From: JAAKFL01 sp964629645
Lineage (GTDB): Bacteria; Chlamydiota; Chlamydiia; Chlamydiales; SLFE01
Assembly: GCA_964629645.1 (NCBI GenBank)
Contig: CAZVSU010000002.1
Location: forward strand, 5,245-69,244
Length of the DNA stretch: 64,000 nt
Reading direction: 5' to 3'
Part shown: positions 26,487 to 35,100 of the stretch, piece by piece
How positions within the stretch are numbered: the stretch's first letter is position 1
Layout: each line of letters starts with the position of its first letter
Made by a program: the position numbers and the translations under genes
Notes under the pieces: model-generated
Seen by the model: the letters and a program-made list of their open reading frames with translations, nothing else
Database searches by the model: none
What the model was told of the DNA's origin: nothing

Positions 26487-28676
26487 ATGTTTAAAGGCCT
26501 CAAATCCATCCTTGACGGGATCACCGCAAGACTCGGCGGGCAGCGCTCGGTCGACAACATTTCAGCATCGAGCGACCTCGCTATCGTCTTGCTTTTAATC
26601 GGCGTTCTCTGCCTGATCGTGATTCCCGTACCCCCTTGGATGCTGAACTACTTCATCGCACTCAACTTAGCGATCGCAATTGCGATTCTGGTGATCTCAG
26701 TCTACATCAGCAGCGCTGTCGAACTTTCGATTTTCCCCTCATTGCTATTGATCACAACCCTCTACAGATTGGGACTCAATATCGCGACGACGCGGCAAAT
26801 TTTACTCCAAGCCGATGCCGGTGACATTATTGCATCGTTCGGAGGTTTTGTCGTCGGGGGCAACTTCGTCGTCGGGGGTATTATCTTTTTGATCATCACG
26901 CTGGTTCAATTCATCGTCATTGTCAAAGGATCTGAAAGGGTTGCCGAGGTGGCAGCCCGTTTTACATTGGATGCAATGCCGGGTAAACAAATGAGCATCG
27001 ATGCCGACCTTCGGGCCGGCATTATTGATTCCGACCAAGCCCGAGAAAAGAGACTGATGATCCAAAAAGAAAGCCAGCTTTACGGAGCCATGGACGGAGC
27101 CATGAAGTTTGTCAAAGGAGATGCCATTGCCGGGCTTGTCATCACCTTAATCAATATTGTCGGCGGTCTGATCATCGGGGTCAGCATGAGAGGCATGGAA
27201 ACGATGCAAGCTGTCCAGACCTATTCGCTTCTTTCCATTGGCGACGGGCTTGTCTCGCAGATTCCCGCGCTTATGATCTCAGTCACTGCCGGTATCGTCA
27301 CGACACGCGTTTCCAGCGATAAAGCGAACACAAATTTAGGCGCCGATATATCCGGACAAATCCTTCAACAACCTAAAGCGCTCCTCATCGCTGCCGGGAT
27401 TATTATGGCCATGGGCCTCATTCCCGGTTTTCCCATAGGACCTTTTATGCTTATAGCCGCTGCGCTCGGGATAATGGGTTATGCGCTTTGGACAGCTCAA
27501 GAGCTTAGAGCCGAACGCTCTGTTGGAGAAAGAGGCGGTGCGACTGTCTCTAGTGGTGCTGATTCATCTTCCTCACCTTCAGTGTCGACAACGGTGAAGG
27601 GACATAAAGTCGTTTCAGGGGGCGGCATTGACTCCTACGCACTCACTTTGCCGGTGATTCTAGAAGTCGGGCCGCAAATGTCGGCTTTGATTCAATCATC
27701 CCAAAAAGGCAGGCAGGTCAGCTTTATCGACCAAATGATCCCAAAAATGAGACACGCCCTCTATCACGACTTGGGGGTCAGATTTCCCGGCGTCCACGTA
27801 AGAACAGATTCACCCTCTTTAGATAAAGATGAATACTCCATTCACCTCAACGAGGTCCCGATCATTCGTGGTAAAATTTTAGAAAATATGGTGCTGACAA
27901 ATGAAACAGAGGAGAACTTGCAGCGCTATAATCTTCCCTTTACCACGTACAAAAATTCCTTAGGCCTTCCCTCTCAATGGGTCGAGGACCGCTACAAAGA
28001 GCTGCTCGACAAAGCAGGAATCAAATACTGGGGACCTCTTGAGGTGGTGATTTTGCACCTTTCCTATTTTTTCCGGGCTTATGCCGGAGAATTTTTAGGA
28101 ATTCAAGAATCGAAAGCGATGCTAGAGTTTATGGAAAAGTCGTTCCCCGATCTTGTGAAAGAAGTCACGCGGCTGATTCCCCTGCAAAAGATGACCGATA
28201 TTTTTAAACGGCTCATCCAGGAACAGATTTCGGTAAAAGACCTAAGAACAATACTCGAATCGCTTGGCGAGTGGGCGCAAACAGAAAAAGACACCGTTCT
28301 CCTGACCGAATATGTCCGCTCCTCGCTCAAAAGATACATCAGCTATAAATACTCTCAGGGTCAATCGGTTTTGTCCGTTTATATTTTAGACCCTGAAATT
28401 GAAGATATGGTACGAGGTGCCATCAAACAAACCTCAGCGGGTTCCTACTTAGCCCTCGATCCCGACTCCGTCCAATTGATTTTACAAAGCGTCCGAAGCA
28501 CAGTCGCTCCTCCGCCTCCGGGCGGCCAGCCGCCTGTGATTCTCACCGCTATCGACGTCCGACGATTCGTTCGCAAGCTCATCGAAATGGAATTTTCCGA
28601 TATCTCGGTGGTCTCCTATCAGGAGGTGGTCTCCGATATCCGTATACAACCGCTGGGACGAATACAAATCTCTTAA
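26487..28676 (+). CDS. sctV: T3SS export gate protein SctV (CdsV/LcrD/FlhA family)
   Basis: Large export gate of the type III secretion inner-membrane apparatus; it forms a nonameric ring for substrate selection. The 729 residues carry about eight membrane helices in the first 330 or so (including the conserved TTLYRLGLNIATTRQILLQADAG and PGKQMSIDADLRAG), then a Ser-rich linker and a large cytoplasmic domain. Length is normal for the family. It follows sctU by 17 bases. Confidence 0.97.
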   Translation: MFKGLKSILDGITARLGGQRSVDNISASSDLAIVLLLIGVLCLIVIPVPPWMLNYFIALNLAIAIAILVISVYISSAVELSIFPSLLLITTLYRLGLNIATTRQILLQADAGDIIASFGGFVVGGNFVVGGIIFLIITLVQFIVIVKGSERVAEVAARFTLDAMPGKQMSIDADLRAGIIDSDQAREKRLMIQKESQLYGAMDGAMKFVKGDAIAGLVITLINIVGGLIIGVSMRGMETMQAVQTYSLLSIGDGLVSQIPALMISVTAGIVTTRVSSDKANTNLGADISGQILQQPKALLIAAGIIMAMGLIPGFPIGPFMLIAAALGIMGYALWTAQELRAERSVGERGGATVSSGADSSSSPSVSTTVKGHKVVSGGGIDSYALTLPVILEVGPQMSALIQSSQKGRQVSFIDQMIPKMRHALYHDLGVRFPGVHVRTDSPSLDKDEYSIHLNEVPIIRGKILENMVLTNETEENLQRYNLPFTTYKNSLGLPSQWVEDRYKELLDKAGIKYWGPLEVVILHLSYFFRAYAGEFLGIQESKAMLEFMEKSFPDLVKEVTRLIPLQKMTDIFKRLIQEQISVKDLRTILESLGEWAQTEKDTVLLTEYVRSSLKRYISYKYSQGQSVLSVYILDPEIEDMVRGAIKQTSAGSYLALDPDSVQLILQSVRSTVAPPPPGGQPPVILTAIDVRRFVRKLIEMEFSDISVVSYQEVVSDIRIQPLGRIQIS

Positions 28677-28694
28677 AGAGAAGGAAGGTGGACC

Positions 28695-29741
28695 ATGGCC
28701 GACATGGGAGCACTCTATCAAGCAGCGCAGCAGATGATGCAAAATTATGACATCGATAGCATCATCGCAAAAGACCAAATGCAAGATCTTCAGGCTCTTC
28801 TTGCGGAAAAAGTAGGCGTTAAGGCCGACGCAAAAGAGTCTCAACAGAAAGGGGAAGGTGTGCGGCAGCATATCTTGTCGAAAAACAAAATGAAAAAAAA
28901 GGCGCAAGGGTTGAAAAAACTTGTCAAAGCCGCGCCCACCCCCGAAACGAAAGAGGTCAAAGAAGTTGAAGGGAAAAAACCCACTGAAGAAGAGCTCTCA
29001 TTTGAAGAGATGATCAAAGAGCTCAAGGAGAAAAGGCTTCCTCAGGACGAGCAGCTGAATCGTTACGAAAATGCGCGGTTTGTCATGGAACTCGCAGACG
29101 AAGACTCCTCGTCTTCAAGAGATATCATTGAGTATCTGATTCAACCGACCGGGCCCTATGGCAAACGCCCCGATCATGCCGACAAATGCCTCAAAACGGC
29201 CATTGACGCCACAGAAAAGCAAGTCAAAATGCTGACCGCCAAACATGGCGCCGATCATGGCGATGTCGCTGCTGCTAAAGCAAGGCTTGGCAAGCTGCAG
29301 GACGCCGACGCCAAGTTGATGTCCCATATCGACACAAACCTTGCCAGCCAATACACGGGAACATCAGTGGGACGAACTTTGCTATACAAAAGCAAAATTC
29401 GACAAGACACACTACGTCAAGTGCCTCTATTTCAGAATGAAGAAGAATTAAAAAAGGCGCTGCAAGAACTCGACAATCTCATTGATCCGACCGCTCACTA
29501 CCAATGGTCATCAAAATACGACTACAAACAAATATTGGCTGTTTACAATGAATACGCAAGGGAGACATCTGAAATCTTGAACTCGGAAGGCACCAATATT
29601 CCTCCGGGACTATTGGCCAACAGAATCAAGATACTGCAAAATAACACATCCTTCAAGTTTGTGAATCGCGTCTTCGGAAACGAACTTGTCTGGGGAATGA
29701 AACAATGGAGCACAGATATCGGCAATCTAGCACTTAGTTAA
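28695..29741 (+). CDS. T3SS gatekeeper-position protein (SctW/CopN-like), possibly truncated
   Basis: The gene sits exactly where copN follows cdsV in Chlamydia and has a good AAGGAAGGTGG site before the ATG. The 348-residue product is helical and polar, with a Lys/Glu-rich, low-complexity N-terminal 100 residues and then RLPQDEQLNRYENARFVMELADE, which resembles the SctW/HrpJ core only loosely. CopN is about 420 residues with a C-terminal TyeA-like part; this ORF stops early, and coding-like sequence continues in another frame up to the scaffold gap. The name rests mainly on position. A frameshift or assembly error near 29738 may have cut it. Confidence 0.5.
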   Translation: MADMGALYQAAQQMMQNYDIDSIIAKDQMQDLQALLAEKVGVKADAKESQQKGEGVRQHILSKNKMKKKAQGLKKLVKAAPTPETKEVKEVEGKKPTEEELSFEEMIKELKEKRLPQDEQLNRYENARFVMELADEDSSSSRDIIEYLIQPTGPYGKRPDHADKCLKTAIDATEKQVKMLTAKHGADHGDVAAAKARLGKLQDADAKLMSHIDTNLASQYTGTSVGRTLLYKSKIRQDTLRQVPLFQNEEELKKALQELDNLIDPTAHYQWSSKYDYKQILAVYNEYARETSEILNSEGTNIPPGLLANRIKILQNNTSFKFVNRVFGNELVWGMKQWSTDIGNLALS

Positions 29742-29749
29742 CAAAGTTT

Positions 29750-29879
29750 TTGATCAAATTCGGCATGATAAGCGCCGCAATGAGCCGATTAAGATCGGTT
29801 CATCCCGGCGGCTTAGACGTCGAATTTGTAGAAAAGCTTTCTAGAGTCAGCNNNNNNNNNNGGTGTCATAGACGAGTAA
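29750..29879 (+). other. Broken coding fragment around scaffold gap after the gatekeeper gene
   Basis: From 29738 to the gap an open frame encodes an amphipathic stretch containing SRLRSVHPGGLDVEFVEKLS. After the gap a short frame ends VIDE and then TAA at 29877-29879. Together they may be the C-terminal part of the gatekeeper (frame-shifted) or a separate small gene whose middle is missing. The sequence cannot decide between these. Confidence 0.3.
29852..29861. other. Scaffold gap (10 N)
   Basis: Ten N between the gatekeeper-position gene and the acidic protein gene; true length unknown. Confidence 0.98.
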
Positions 29880-29885
29880 AAAAAT

Positions 29886-30296
29886 ATGCCGCGAAAAAAA
29901 CGATCATTCGCCGATATCAAAAAAAATTTCCCTCAAGATATTACCTACGAAGTCATTGCAAAACAGTTTCTCCAGTTTGCAAGGGATCGCTATCCGTCAG
30001 CCGAAAAAGCGCAGCAAAATGTCAATACGATCCTTTCTCGTGTCAACATTCAAGATCCCGTCAAGTTAATCAAAGCTAAAATTATTCTCCTTGGTATGAT
30101 GCGCAACGGAGTGAGGCAGGTCAACCCAAAGTACGTCTTCAACTCCCCCCAGCATCGGGATGAAGTGTCTGCTGCGATTATCGAAGCGCTTGAAACTCTA
30201 GAAGAAGAGCTCGAAGAGCTCGAAGAAGAGGCGTTCTTAGAGGAAGAAGAAGAGGATATCGACCTCGACGATTTCACACTTGACCTTAAGTTTTAA
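29886..30296 (+). CDS. Small acidic protein in the T3SS cluster
   Basis: A 136-residue protein of unknown function. It has a basic N-terminus (PRKKRSFADIKKNF), a helical core (AKQFLQFARDRYPSAEKAQQ and KLIKAKIILLGMMR), and a very acidic tail in which most of the last 45 residues are Glu, Asp or Leu. The core slightly recalls the helical repeats of SctW/HrpJ-type gatekeepers, but I would not name it. There is no clear ribosome site before the ATG. It ends 14 bases before the chaperone gene, so the two are probably co-expressed and perhaps partners. Confidence 0.7.
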   Translation: MPRKKRSFADIKKNFPQDITYEVIAKQFLQFARDRYPSAEKAQQNVNTILSRVNIQDPVKLIKAKIILLGMMRNGVRQVNPKYVFNSPQHRDEVSAAIIEALETLEEELEELEEEAFLEEEEEDIDLDDFTLDLKF

Positions 30297-30310
30297 TAAG
30301 GAGGGGCGAG

Positions 30311-30778
30311 ATGCCCAAATCAATTTTAACCAATTTTGTTCAGGATCTGACCAGCGGGCTGGGCATGAAAATAAACATTGAAGAAAGCCCCTCGTATACG
30401 CTTGATGTCGCTGGCAAGGAGGTGAACCTCGAACTCGACGAAACGGGGGAATTCATTGTCATCAGCATCGTTTTGGGACGAATTCCAAGCGGGCGGTACC
30501 GCCAGGATGTGCTCGAGCAGGCGCTCCGATCCAACGGATATCCTCCCCCCCATTTTGGATATTTCGGCTATAGCCAAATGGCAGACATCTTGGTCGTTCA
30601 TCGAAAATATCATTTCTCAAAATTGAGCAAAAAACTGGTCATGGATTCCATCCCACCTCTTATTCAGATGGCAGAAGAGTGGACCCGCGCACTCGATTCC
30701 TCAAGCGTTCCGATTGCGTCAAAATACGACCCCTCCACGGCCCCGAATATGCTCCAAATTTTAGGGATTGATTCTTAA
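30311..30778 (+). CDS. CesT/Tir-family type III secretion chaperone (Scc1-like)
   Basis: Class I secretion chaperone. The 155 residues show the CesT fold pattern: an N-terminal helix (LTNFVQDLTSGLG), then strands with DETGEFIVISIVLGRIP, a helix (DVLEQALRSNG), and a final helix (IPPLIQMAEEWTRAL). AAGGAGG precedes the ATG. In Chlamydia the gene here (scc1) encodes a chaperone for CopN. It sits between the acidic protein gene and malQ, as expected. Confidence 0.85.
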   Translation: MPKSILTNFVQDLTSGLGMKINIEESPSYTLDVAGKEVNLELDETGEFIVISIVLGRIPSGRYRQDVLEQALRSNGYPPPHFGYFGYSQMADILVVHRKYHFSKLSKKLVMDSIPPLIQMAEEWTRALDSSSVPIASKYDPSTAPNMLQILGIDS

Positions 30779-30796
30779 CTTAAACTGACAGGCCTT

Positions 30797-32329
30797 ATGG
30801 ATCCAGAACTTGTGCAACAAATCAAGAGCTCGCCTGCGGCTAAACAGTGGGATAAAGTCGGCATCGAAAACCGACACGGCCTATGCATCCCCCTATTTTC
30901 CCTCCACAGCGAAAACAGCTGCGGCATTGGCGAATATACAGATCTTCTCCATTTGATTCCGTGGTGCCGTGAAGTGGGCTTTAATGTGATTCAACTCCTT
31001 CCATTAAACGATAATGGCCGCGATTTAAGCCCTTATAACGCCCTCTCGGCAAATGCTCTCAACCCCCTTCATCTCGGCTTCAGAAAAAAAAACCCTCTTT
31101 CCTGGACAAAAAGAGTCGATTACGAAAAGGTGCGCGAAATCAAAATGGGGTGGCTCCGAGACTCTTTTCGACAAGATGGCAAAGAGATCCTCTCTTCAAC
31201 ACCTTTTCAGGAATTCGCAGACGACAATCCCTGGCTTCTTCCTTATTCTGTTTTCAGAACTCTAAAAGAAAAACATGGCTGGAAAGACTGGAGGTTATGG
31301 CCACCCGCAGATCAAAACATGACCGAAGAGCAACTCCTTAACTTTGAAGACCGAAATGAACTCCTCTTCCATCAATTTTGTCAATTTCTCTGCTTTCAAC
31401 AACTCCATCTCGTCAAAAGAGAGGCAAACAGACAAGGGATCTTGCTCAAAGGGGACATTCCGATCCTGATCAGCCCCGACAGCGAAGACGTGTGGTATCA
31501 TCGCGATCTGTTCGATCTCTCTGTAAAAGCAGGTGCACCACCCGACATGTACAATAAAAATGGACAGGTTTGGGGGTTTCCCCTCTTTAATTGGGACAAA
31601 ATCAAAGACAACGGATATGGCTGGTGGAGAAACCGTTTAAAAACAGCATCAAGAGTTTACGACCTTTATCGCATCGACCACATCGTCGGATTTTTTCGGA
31701 TTTGGGCCATCCCCCACGGCTCGGAAGCGATAGAGGGGCATTACGTCCCAAGCGATAGAGCCGAGTGGTTCAGAAACGGTCGGGAAAGGTTGATGATGAT
31801 GCTTAGCGGAAATGGAATGCTCCCGATCGGGGAAGATCTTGGAACTGTCCCCAAAAAAGTGCACGACATACTTGAAGAAATGGGAATATGCGGCACGAAG
31901 TTTTTGATGTCGCTTAAGGTGAGAAAAACGGCCAGCTCTCCACAGGAGTTCACCCCTTTAAGCTTGACGACAGTCTCCACCCACGATTCTCCCACGCTCA
32001 ACATTTGGTGGCGCGATTATCCTGAGGAAGTGCAAGAGTACGCAAGGATCAAGGATTGGACCATCGGTCCTAAATTCACAACAGAGCAGCGGATCGATAT
32101 TCTCCGCGACTCCCATCAAAGCGCAAGTCTTTTTCATATCAATCTTCTTCAAGAATATCTCGCTCTGTACCCGGAGCTTAACTTCGATGACACCGACGAT
32201 GAAAGGGTGAATCAACCGGGCGTTCTTTCCGATAAGAACTGGAATATCCGTTATCCGGCCACTGTCGAAACGATCATCAATCATAAAGGATTGAAAGAGA
32301 TCATAAAAAATGAGATCATTGGAAAGTAA
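30797..32329 (+). CDS. malQ: 4-alpha-glucanotransferase
   Basis: GH77 amylomaltase (disproportionating enzyme), part of glycogen and maltodextrin use. The 510 residues include the catalytic nucleophile Asp in RIDHIVGFFR (near 292), the acid/base Glu in PIGEDLGTVP (near 345), and the third acid in STHDSPTL (near 395). GIGEYTDL near the N-terminus is also conserved. It lies downstream of the T3SS chaperone gene as in Chlamydia. Confidence 0.96.
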   Translation: MDPELVQQIKSSPAAKQWDKVGIENRHGLCIPLFSLHSENSCGIGEYTDLLHLIPWCREVGFNVIQLLPLNDNGRDLSPYNALSANALNPLHLGFRKKNPLSWTKRVDYEKVREIKMGWLRDSFRQDGKEILSSTPFQEFADDNPWLLPYSVFRTLKEKHGWKDWRLWPPADQNMTEEQLLNFEDRNELLFHQFCQFLCFQQLHLVKREANRQGILLKGDIPILISPDSEDVWYHRDLFDLSVKAGAPPDMYNKNGQVWGFPLFNWDKIKDNGYGWWRNRLKTASRVYDLYRIDHIVGFFRIWAIPHGSEAIEGHYVPSDRAEWFRNGRERLMMMLSGNGMLPIGEDLGTVPKKVHDILEEMGICGTKFLMSLKVRKTASSPQEFTPLSLTTVSTHDSPTLNIWWRDYPEEVQEYARIKDWTIGPKFTTEQRIDILRDSHQSASLFHINLLQEYLALYPELNFDDTDDERVNQPGVLSDKNWNIRYPATVETIINHKGLKEIIKNEIIGK

Positions 32330-32347
32330 ACATTTAGAATTGGCTTT

Positions 32348-33862
32348 ATGTTCTTTCGAATCCTCATTATTTTGGTCCTTTCTTCGTGCTCTTTGCAAGC
32401 GACTGAGCAGAAGAGAAAAATACTGCTGAGCACATTAGATCCAAAATCTGCCTCCCAGCATCTCGCTTTTTATCAACTTTACTCAGACACCTTCGAAGGT
32501 CAAGAAGCTCTTAAGCGCGCGTGGGGTCTTCTTTCAAAACAGTCCTCGATGCCCACTCCCCTCCACCAACTCCCATCGCCCCACGCCTTGGAATCCATCA
32601 TAGCGCTCATCAACCGAGAGCCATCCGAGCCCCTTCCCAAAATGAGTGCTCGCGACCTCTCCGCGATCGACAGTCTCTCAAGTCACTTCGCCAACCGAAG
32701 GTTGAAAGGATATAAAGCCGCGTCAGAAGAAAACGTGCTCGCTTTGGACTCAAATGAAATCGATCTTGCGCGGGGACTGTTATTGAGTCAGTCCATTCCG
32801 CTACCCGATATCGAAATTTATGAGGCCATGATTGACCTGATGGCGCTGCAAATCCAATCGCAAATCAACCAAAACGATCCTCCTGAAAAAATTGTTCAGA
32901 TCATGAACCAATTTGTTTTTGACGAGCTTAAATTCCGATTCCCCCCCCATTCCGCTTACGCAAAAGACATCGACCTTTACACGTTTTTGCCAAGCGTTTT
33001 GGATTCGAGGCGCGGGGTCTGTTTAGGTGTTTCCATCCTTTATATCTGCCTCGCTCAGAGATTGGATATCCCTTTGGAAATCATCACGCCTCCAGGACAT
33101 ATTTATGTCCGTTTTCGAAAAGGAGAGCATGTGATCAATATCGAGACAACAGCACGCGGCATCGACATAGAGTCCGAGCAATATTTAGGTCTCAACACTC
33201 GGAGATTGCAAGAGCGCACCATTAAGGAGACGATCGGGTTTGCTCATGTGAATCAGGCTTCGCTTTATTGGAATACAGACGACCAGGAAAAAACAGTCCC
33301 TACGTACGAAACAGCCCTTAAGTATATCCAAAACGACCCTGCGATTTACGAGCTTTATGGCTACGCCCTTGTCGTGAACGGTGAAAGGGAGAAAGGCACT
33401 CGGCTCCTCCGGAAATACGGGAATGTTTTGCCTGATCATGCTGTGGCCCTTGATCCGCTTTGTGAAGATTTTTTGGAAGGGAAAACAGACGAGCAGGGAA
33501 TACTCAATTGCCTTTTGCATGTCGATGAAGATCGAGAGTCCCTCACTTCGAAACGGGATAAAATCCTTGAGCATCTCGAAAGATATCCAAAATTTAGGAG
33601 CGGACTTTTTTCTTTAGCCACAACATTAATGCAAATGCACCGTGAAGGCGAAGCACTTAAAATATTGAAAAAATACCACGACTTGGATGCAAACAATCCG
33701 ACAGTGGAATATATTTTAGCTATTTTAAGTGCCAAGCGGTTTGATTTGAACCAGTCCTGGGTCCATCTTAAGAATGCAGAGAAGCTTGTGGCTGCCAGAG
33801 ATCACAAGCCTAAAGCGCTCAAAGAACTAAGAAAACAACTTTCCATTCTCTACCCGGAGTAA
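32348..33862 (+). CDS. Exported SirB1/transglutaminase-like protein with TPR-type C-terminus
   Basis: A 504-residue protein beginning with a signal peptide (MFFRILIILVLSSCSLQA), possibly a lipoprotein, since a Cys follows LSS. The middle (near residues 215-285) matches the SirB1/transglutaminase-like fold: RRGVCLGVSILYICLAQRL with the candidate Cys, GHIYVRF with the His, and INIETTARG. The C-terminal 170 residues look like TPR helices (PAIYELYGYALVVNGEREKG, EGEALKILKKYHDLD). Similar proteins are conserved in bacteria without a settled function. It starts 18 bases after malQ and may be co-transcribed. Confidence 0.75.
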   Translation: MFFRILIILVLSSCSLQATEQKRKILLSTLDPKSASQHLAFYQLYSDTFEGQEALKRAWGLLSKQSSMPTPLHQLPSPHALESIIALINREPSEPLPKMSARDLSAIDSLSSHFANRRLKGYKAASEENVLALDSNEIDLARGLLLSQSIPLPDIEIYEAMIDLMALQIQSQINQNDPPEKIVQIMNQFVFDELKFRFPPHSAYAKDIDLYTFLPSVLDSRRGVCLGVSILYICLAQRLDIPLEIITPPGHIYVRFRKGEHVINIETTARGIDIESEQYLGLNTRRLQERTIKETIGFAHVNQASLYWNTDDQEKTVPTYETALKYIQNDPAIYELYGYALVVNGEREKGTRLLRKYGNVLPDHAVALDPLCEDFLEGKTDEQGILNCLLHVDEDRESLTSKRDKILEHLERYPKFRSGLFSLATTLMQMHREGEALKILKKYHDLDANNPTVEYILAILSAKRFDLNQSWVHLKNAEKLVAARDHKPKALKELRKQLSILYPE

Positions 33863-33867
33863 AATGA

Positions 33868-34458
33868 ATGTTTAGCACAAGACCAGCTCTTCAATATTTG
33901 ACTGCCTCAACAAGAGTCGGGACCTTAACTGTTGGAAATCTGGCCAAAAGCTCTTATCCCGCCAATCCGAAATTTTTTGAATCGAAATGGCGCGCTGTGA
34001 TTATGGAGTCGAGCATCGAGAGCAACCTAGTCCTTGATTCTCTTCATTTCCACCCGCAATCGGCAACTCTTTGTTTCCGCTCTTTGAAAAAGGCCTGTTG
34101 CGAGACGATTACACTTGAGCGTATCACGATAGAAAAAAACTCGCTTGGAACCTTCATTCCGATTATATTTGAAGCCATTGCGCAAAATCCGACGACGAAG
34201 CAACTCGAGATCAACGAATGCGGAATTGATCGTCAAGTGGCAGAGATCGTCGCTCAGCACATGAATCAGTTAAATTTGTCCGATATTGACCTCAGCGAAA
34301 ACATGACCGCCATATGCGGAACAAAAAAGCTCCTGGACAACCTGTCAGGCCATTACAAGACACTGATTTTAAGGGATCAAAAACTCACGGATCAGGATTG
34401 TGAGTTATTGAGATCCGCAAACGTAAAAGTTTATTCTTCTCATTCATACCCACAATGA
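33868..34458 (+). CDS. Small leucine-rich-repeat-like protein
   Basis: A 196-residue protein. The second half has two or three LRR-like units of the ribonuclease-inhibitor type (TKQLEINECGIDRQVAEIVAQHM, LNLSDIDLSENMTAICGTKKL, YKTLILRDQKLTDQDCELL). The first half is unrecognised. GGAG near the end of the preceding gene serves the ATG. It could be a small effector or a decayed member of an LRR family. No other function is visible. Confidence 0.6.
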   Translation: MFSTRPALQYLTASTRVGTLTVGNLAKSSYPANPKFFESKWRAVIMESSIESNLVLDSLHFHPQSATLCFRSLKKACCETITLERITIEKNSLGTFIPIIFEAIAQNPTTKQLEINECGIDRQVAEIVAQHMNQLNLSDIDLSENMTAICGTKKLLDNLSGHYKTLILRDQKLTDQDCELLRSANVKVYSSHSYPQ

Positions 34459-34473
34459 TACAAGGGAGCCAAT

Positions 34474-35040
34474 ATGCCAATCTATACAAAAACCGGAGAT
34501 AAAGGGGAGACATCGCTTTTTACCGGCGACCGCGTTCCAAAAGACGATTCCTTCATGCATGCTTTAGGGACTATCGATGAGTGCAACTCTGCAATCGGTC
34601 TTGGTATTTCTCTTCTTCCAGATGATGAGGTTTTTTCTGAAATAAGGGACCAGCTCGTCTCCATACAGCACGCCCTGTTCGATCTCGGCGCTGCCGTTGC
34701 GACTCCTCGAAACCATTCATCACAGGCAAAAGTCAACAAAACCCGCTTCGGTCACGAAGGGACAGAAAAATTGGAAAAATGGATGGACGAGATGGAAACT
34801 AAGCTTCCAAAGCTCACAACCTTCATCCTTCCTGGGGGTCACCCCAGCGCTGCCGCCCTCCACATTGCCCGAAATGTATGCAGGCGAGCAGAACGGCATT
34901 GCATTCCCTTGCGCACGCATGGCGCTGTCGACAACCACGTCGTGATCTACTTGAATCGGTTGTCTGATTACTTTTTCATGCTGACAAGGTTAATCAATGA
35001 TAAAACCGATCGACCGGAAACTGAATGGCGACACACGTAA
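34474..35040 (+). CDS. PduO-type cob(I)alamin adenosyltransferase
   Basis: Transfers the adenosyl group of ATP to cob(I)alamin to make adenosylcobalamin. The 188 residues carry the family opening YTKTGDKGETSLFTGDRVPKD and the signature RNVCRRAERH near residue 132. Length is typical. GGGAG precedes the ATG. It implies that the organism salvages a corrinoid and has at least one adenosylcobalamin-dependent enzyme, none of which is in this window. Confidence 0.93.
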   Translation: MPIYTKTGDKGETSLFTGDRVPKDDSFMHALGTIDECNSAIGLGISLLPDDEVFSEIRDQLVSIQHALFDLGAAVATPRNHSSQAKVNKTRFGHEGTEKLEKWMDEMETKLPKLTTFILPGGHPSAAALHIARNVCRRAERHCIPLRTHGAVDNHVVIYLNRLSDYFFMLTRLINDKTDRPETEWRHT

Positions 35041-35070
35041 AAAGACAGACTGTTTGTCTGATGGTCATCA

Positions 35071-35095
35071 AAGGCCCGCATTTTATGCGGGCCTT
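35071..35095. terminator. Bidirectional terminator-like hairpin between convergent genes
   Basis: AAGGCCCGCAT (35071-35081) pairs with ATGCGGGCCTT (35085-35095), an 11-bp stem with a TTT loop, placed between the adenosyltransferase gene and the convergent repeat-protein gene. Neither side has a long T run. Confidence 0.7.
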
Positions 35096-35100
35096 AAGCG

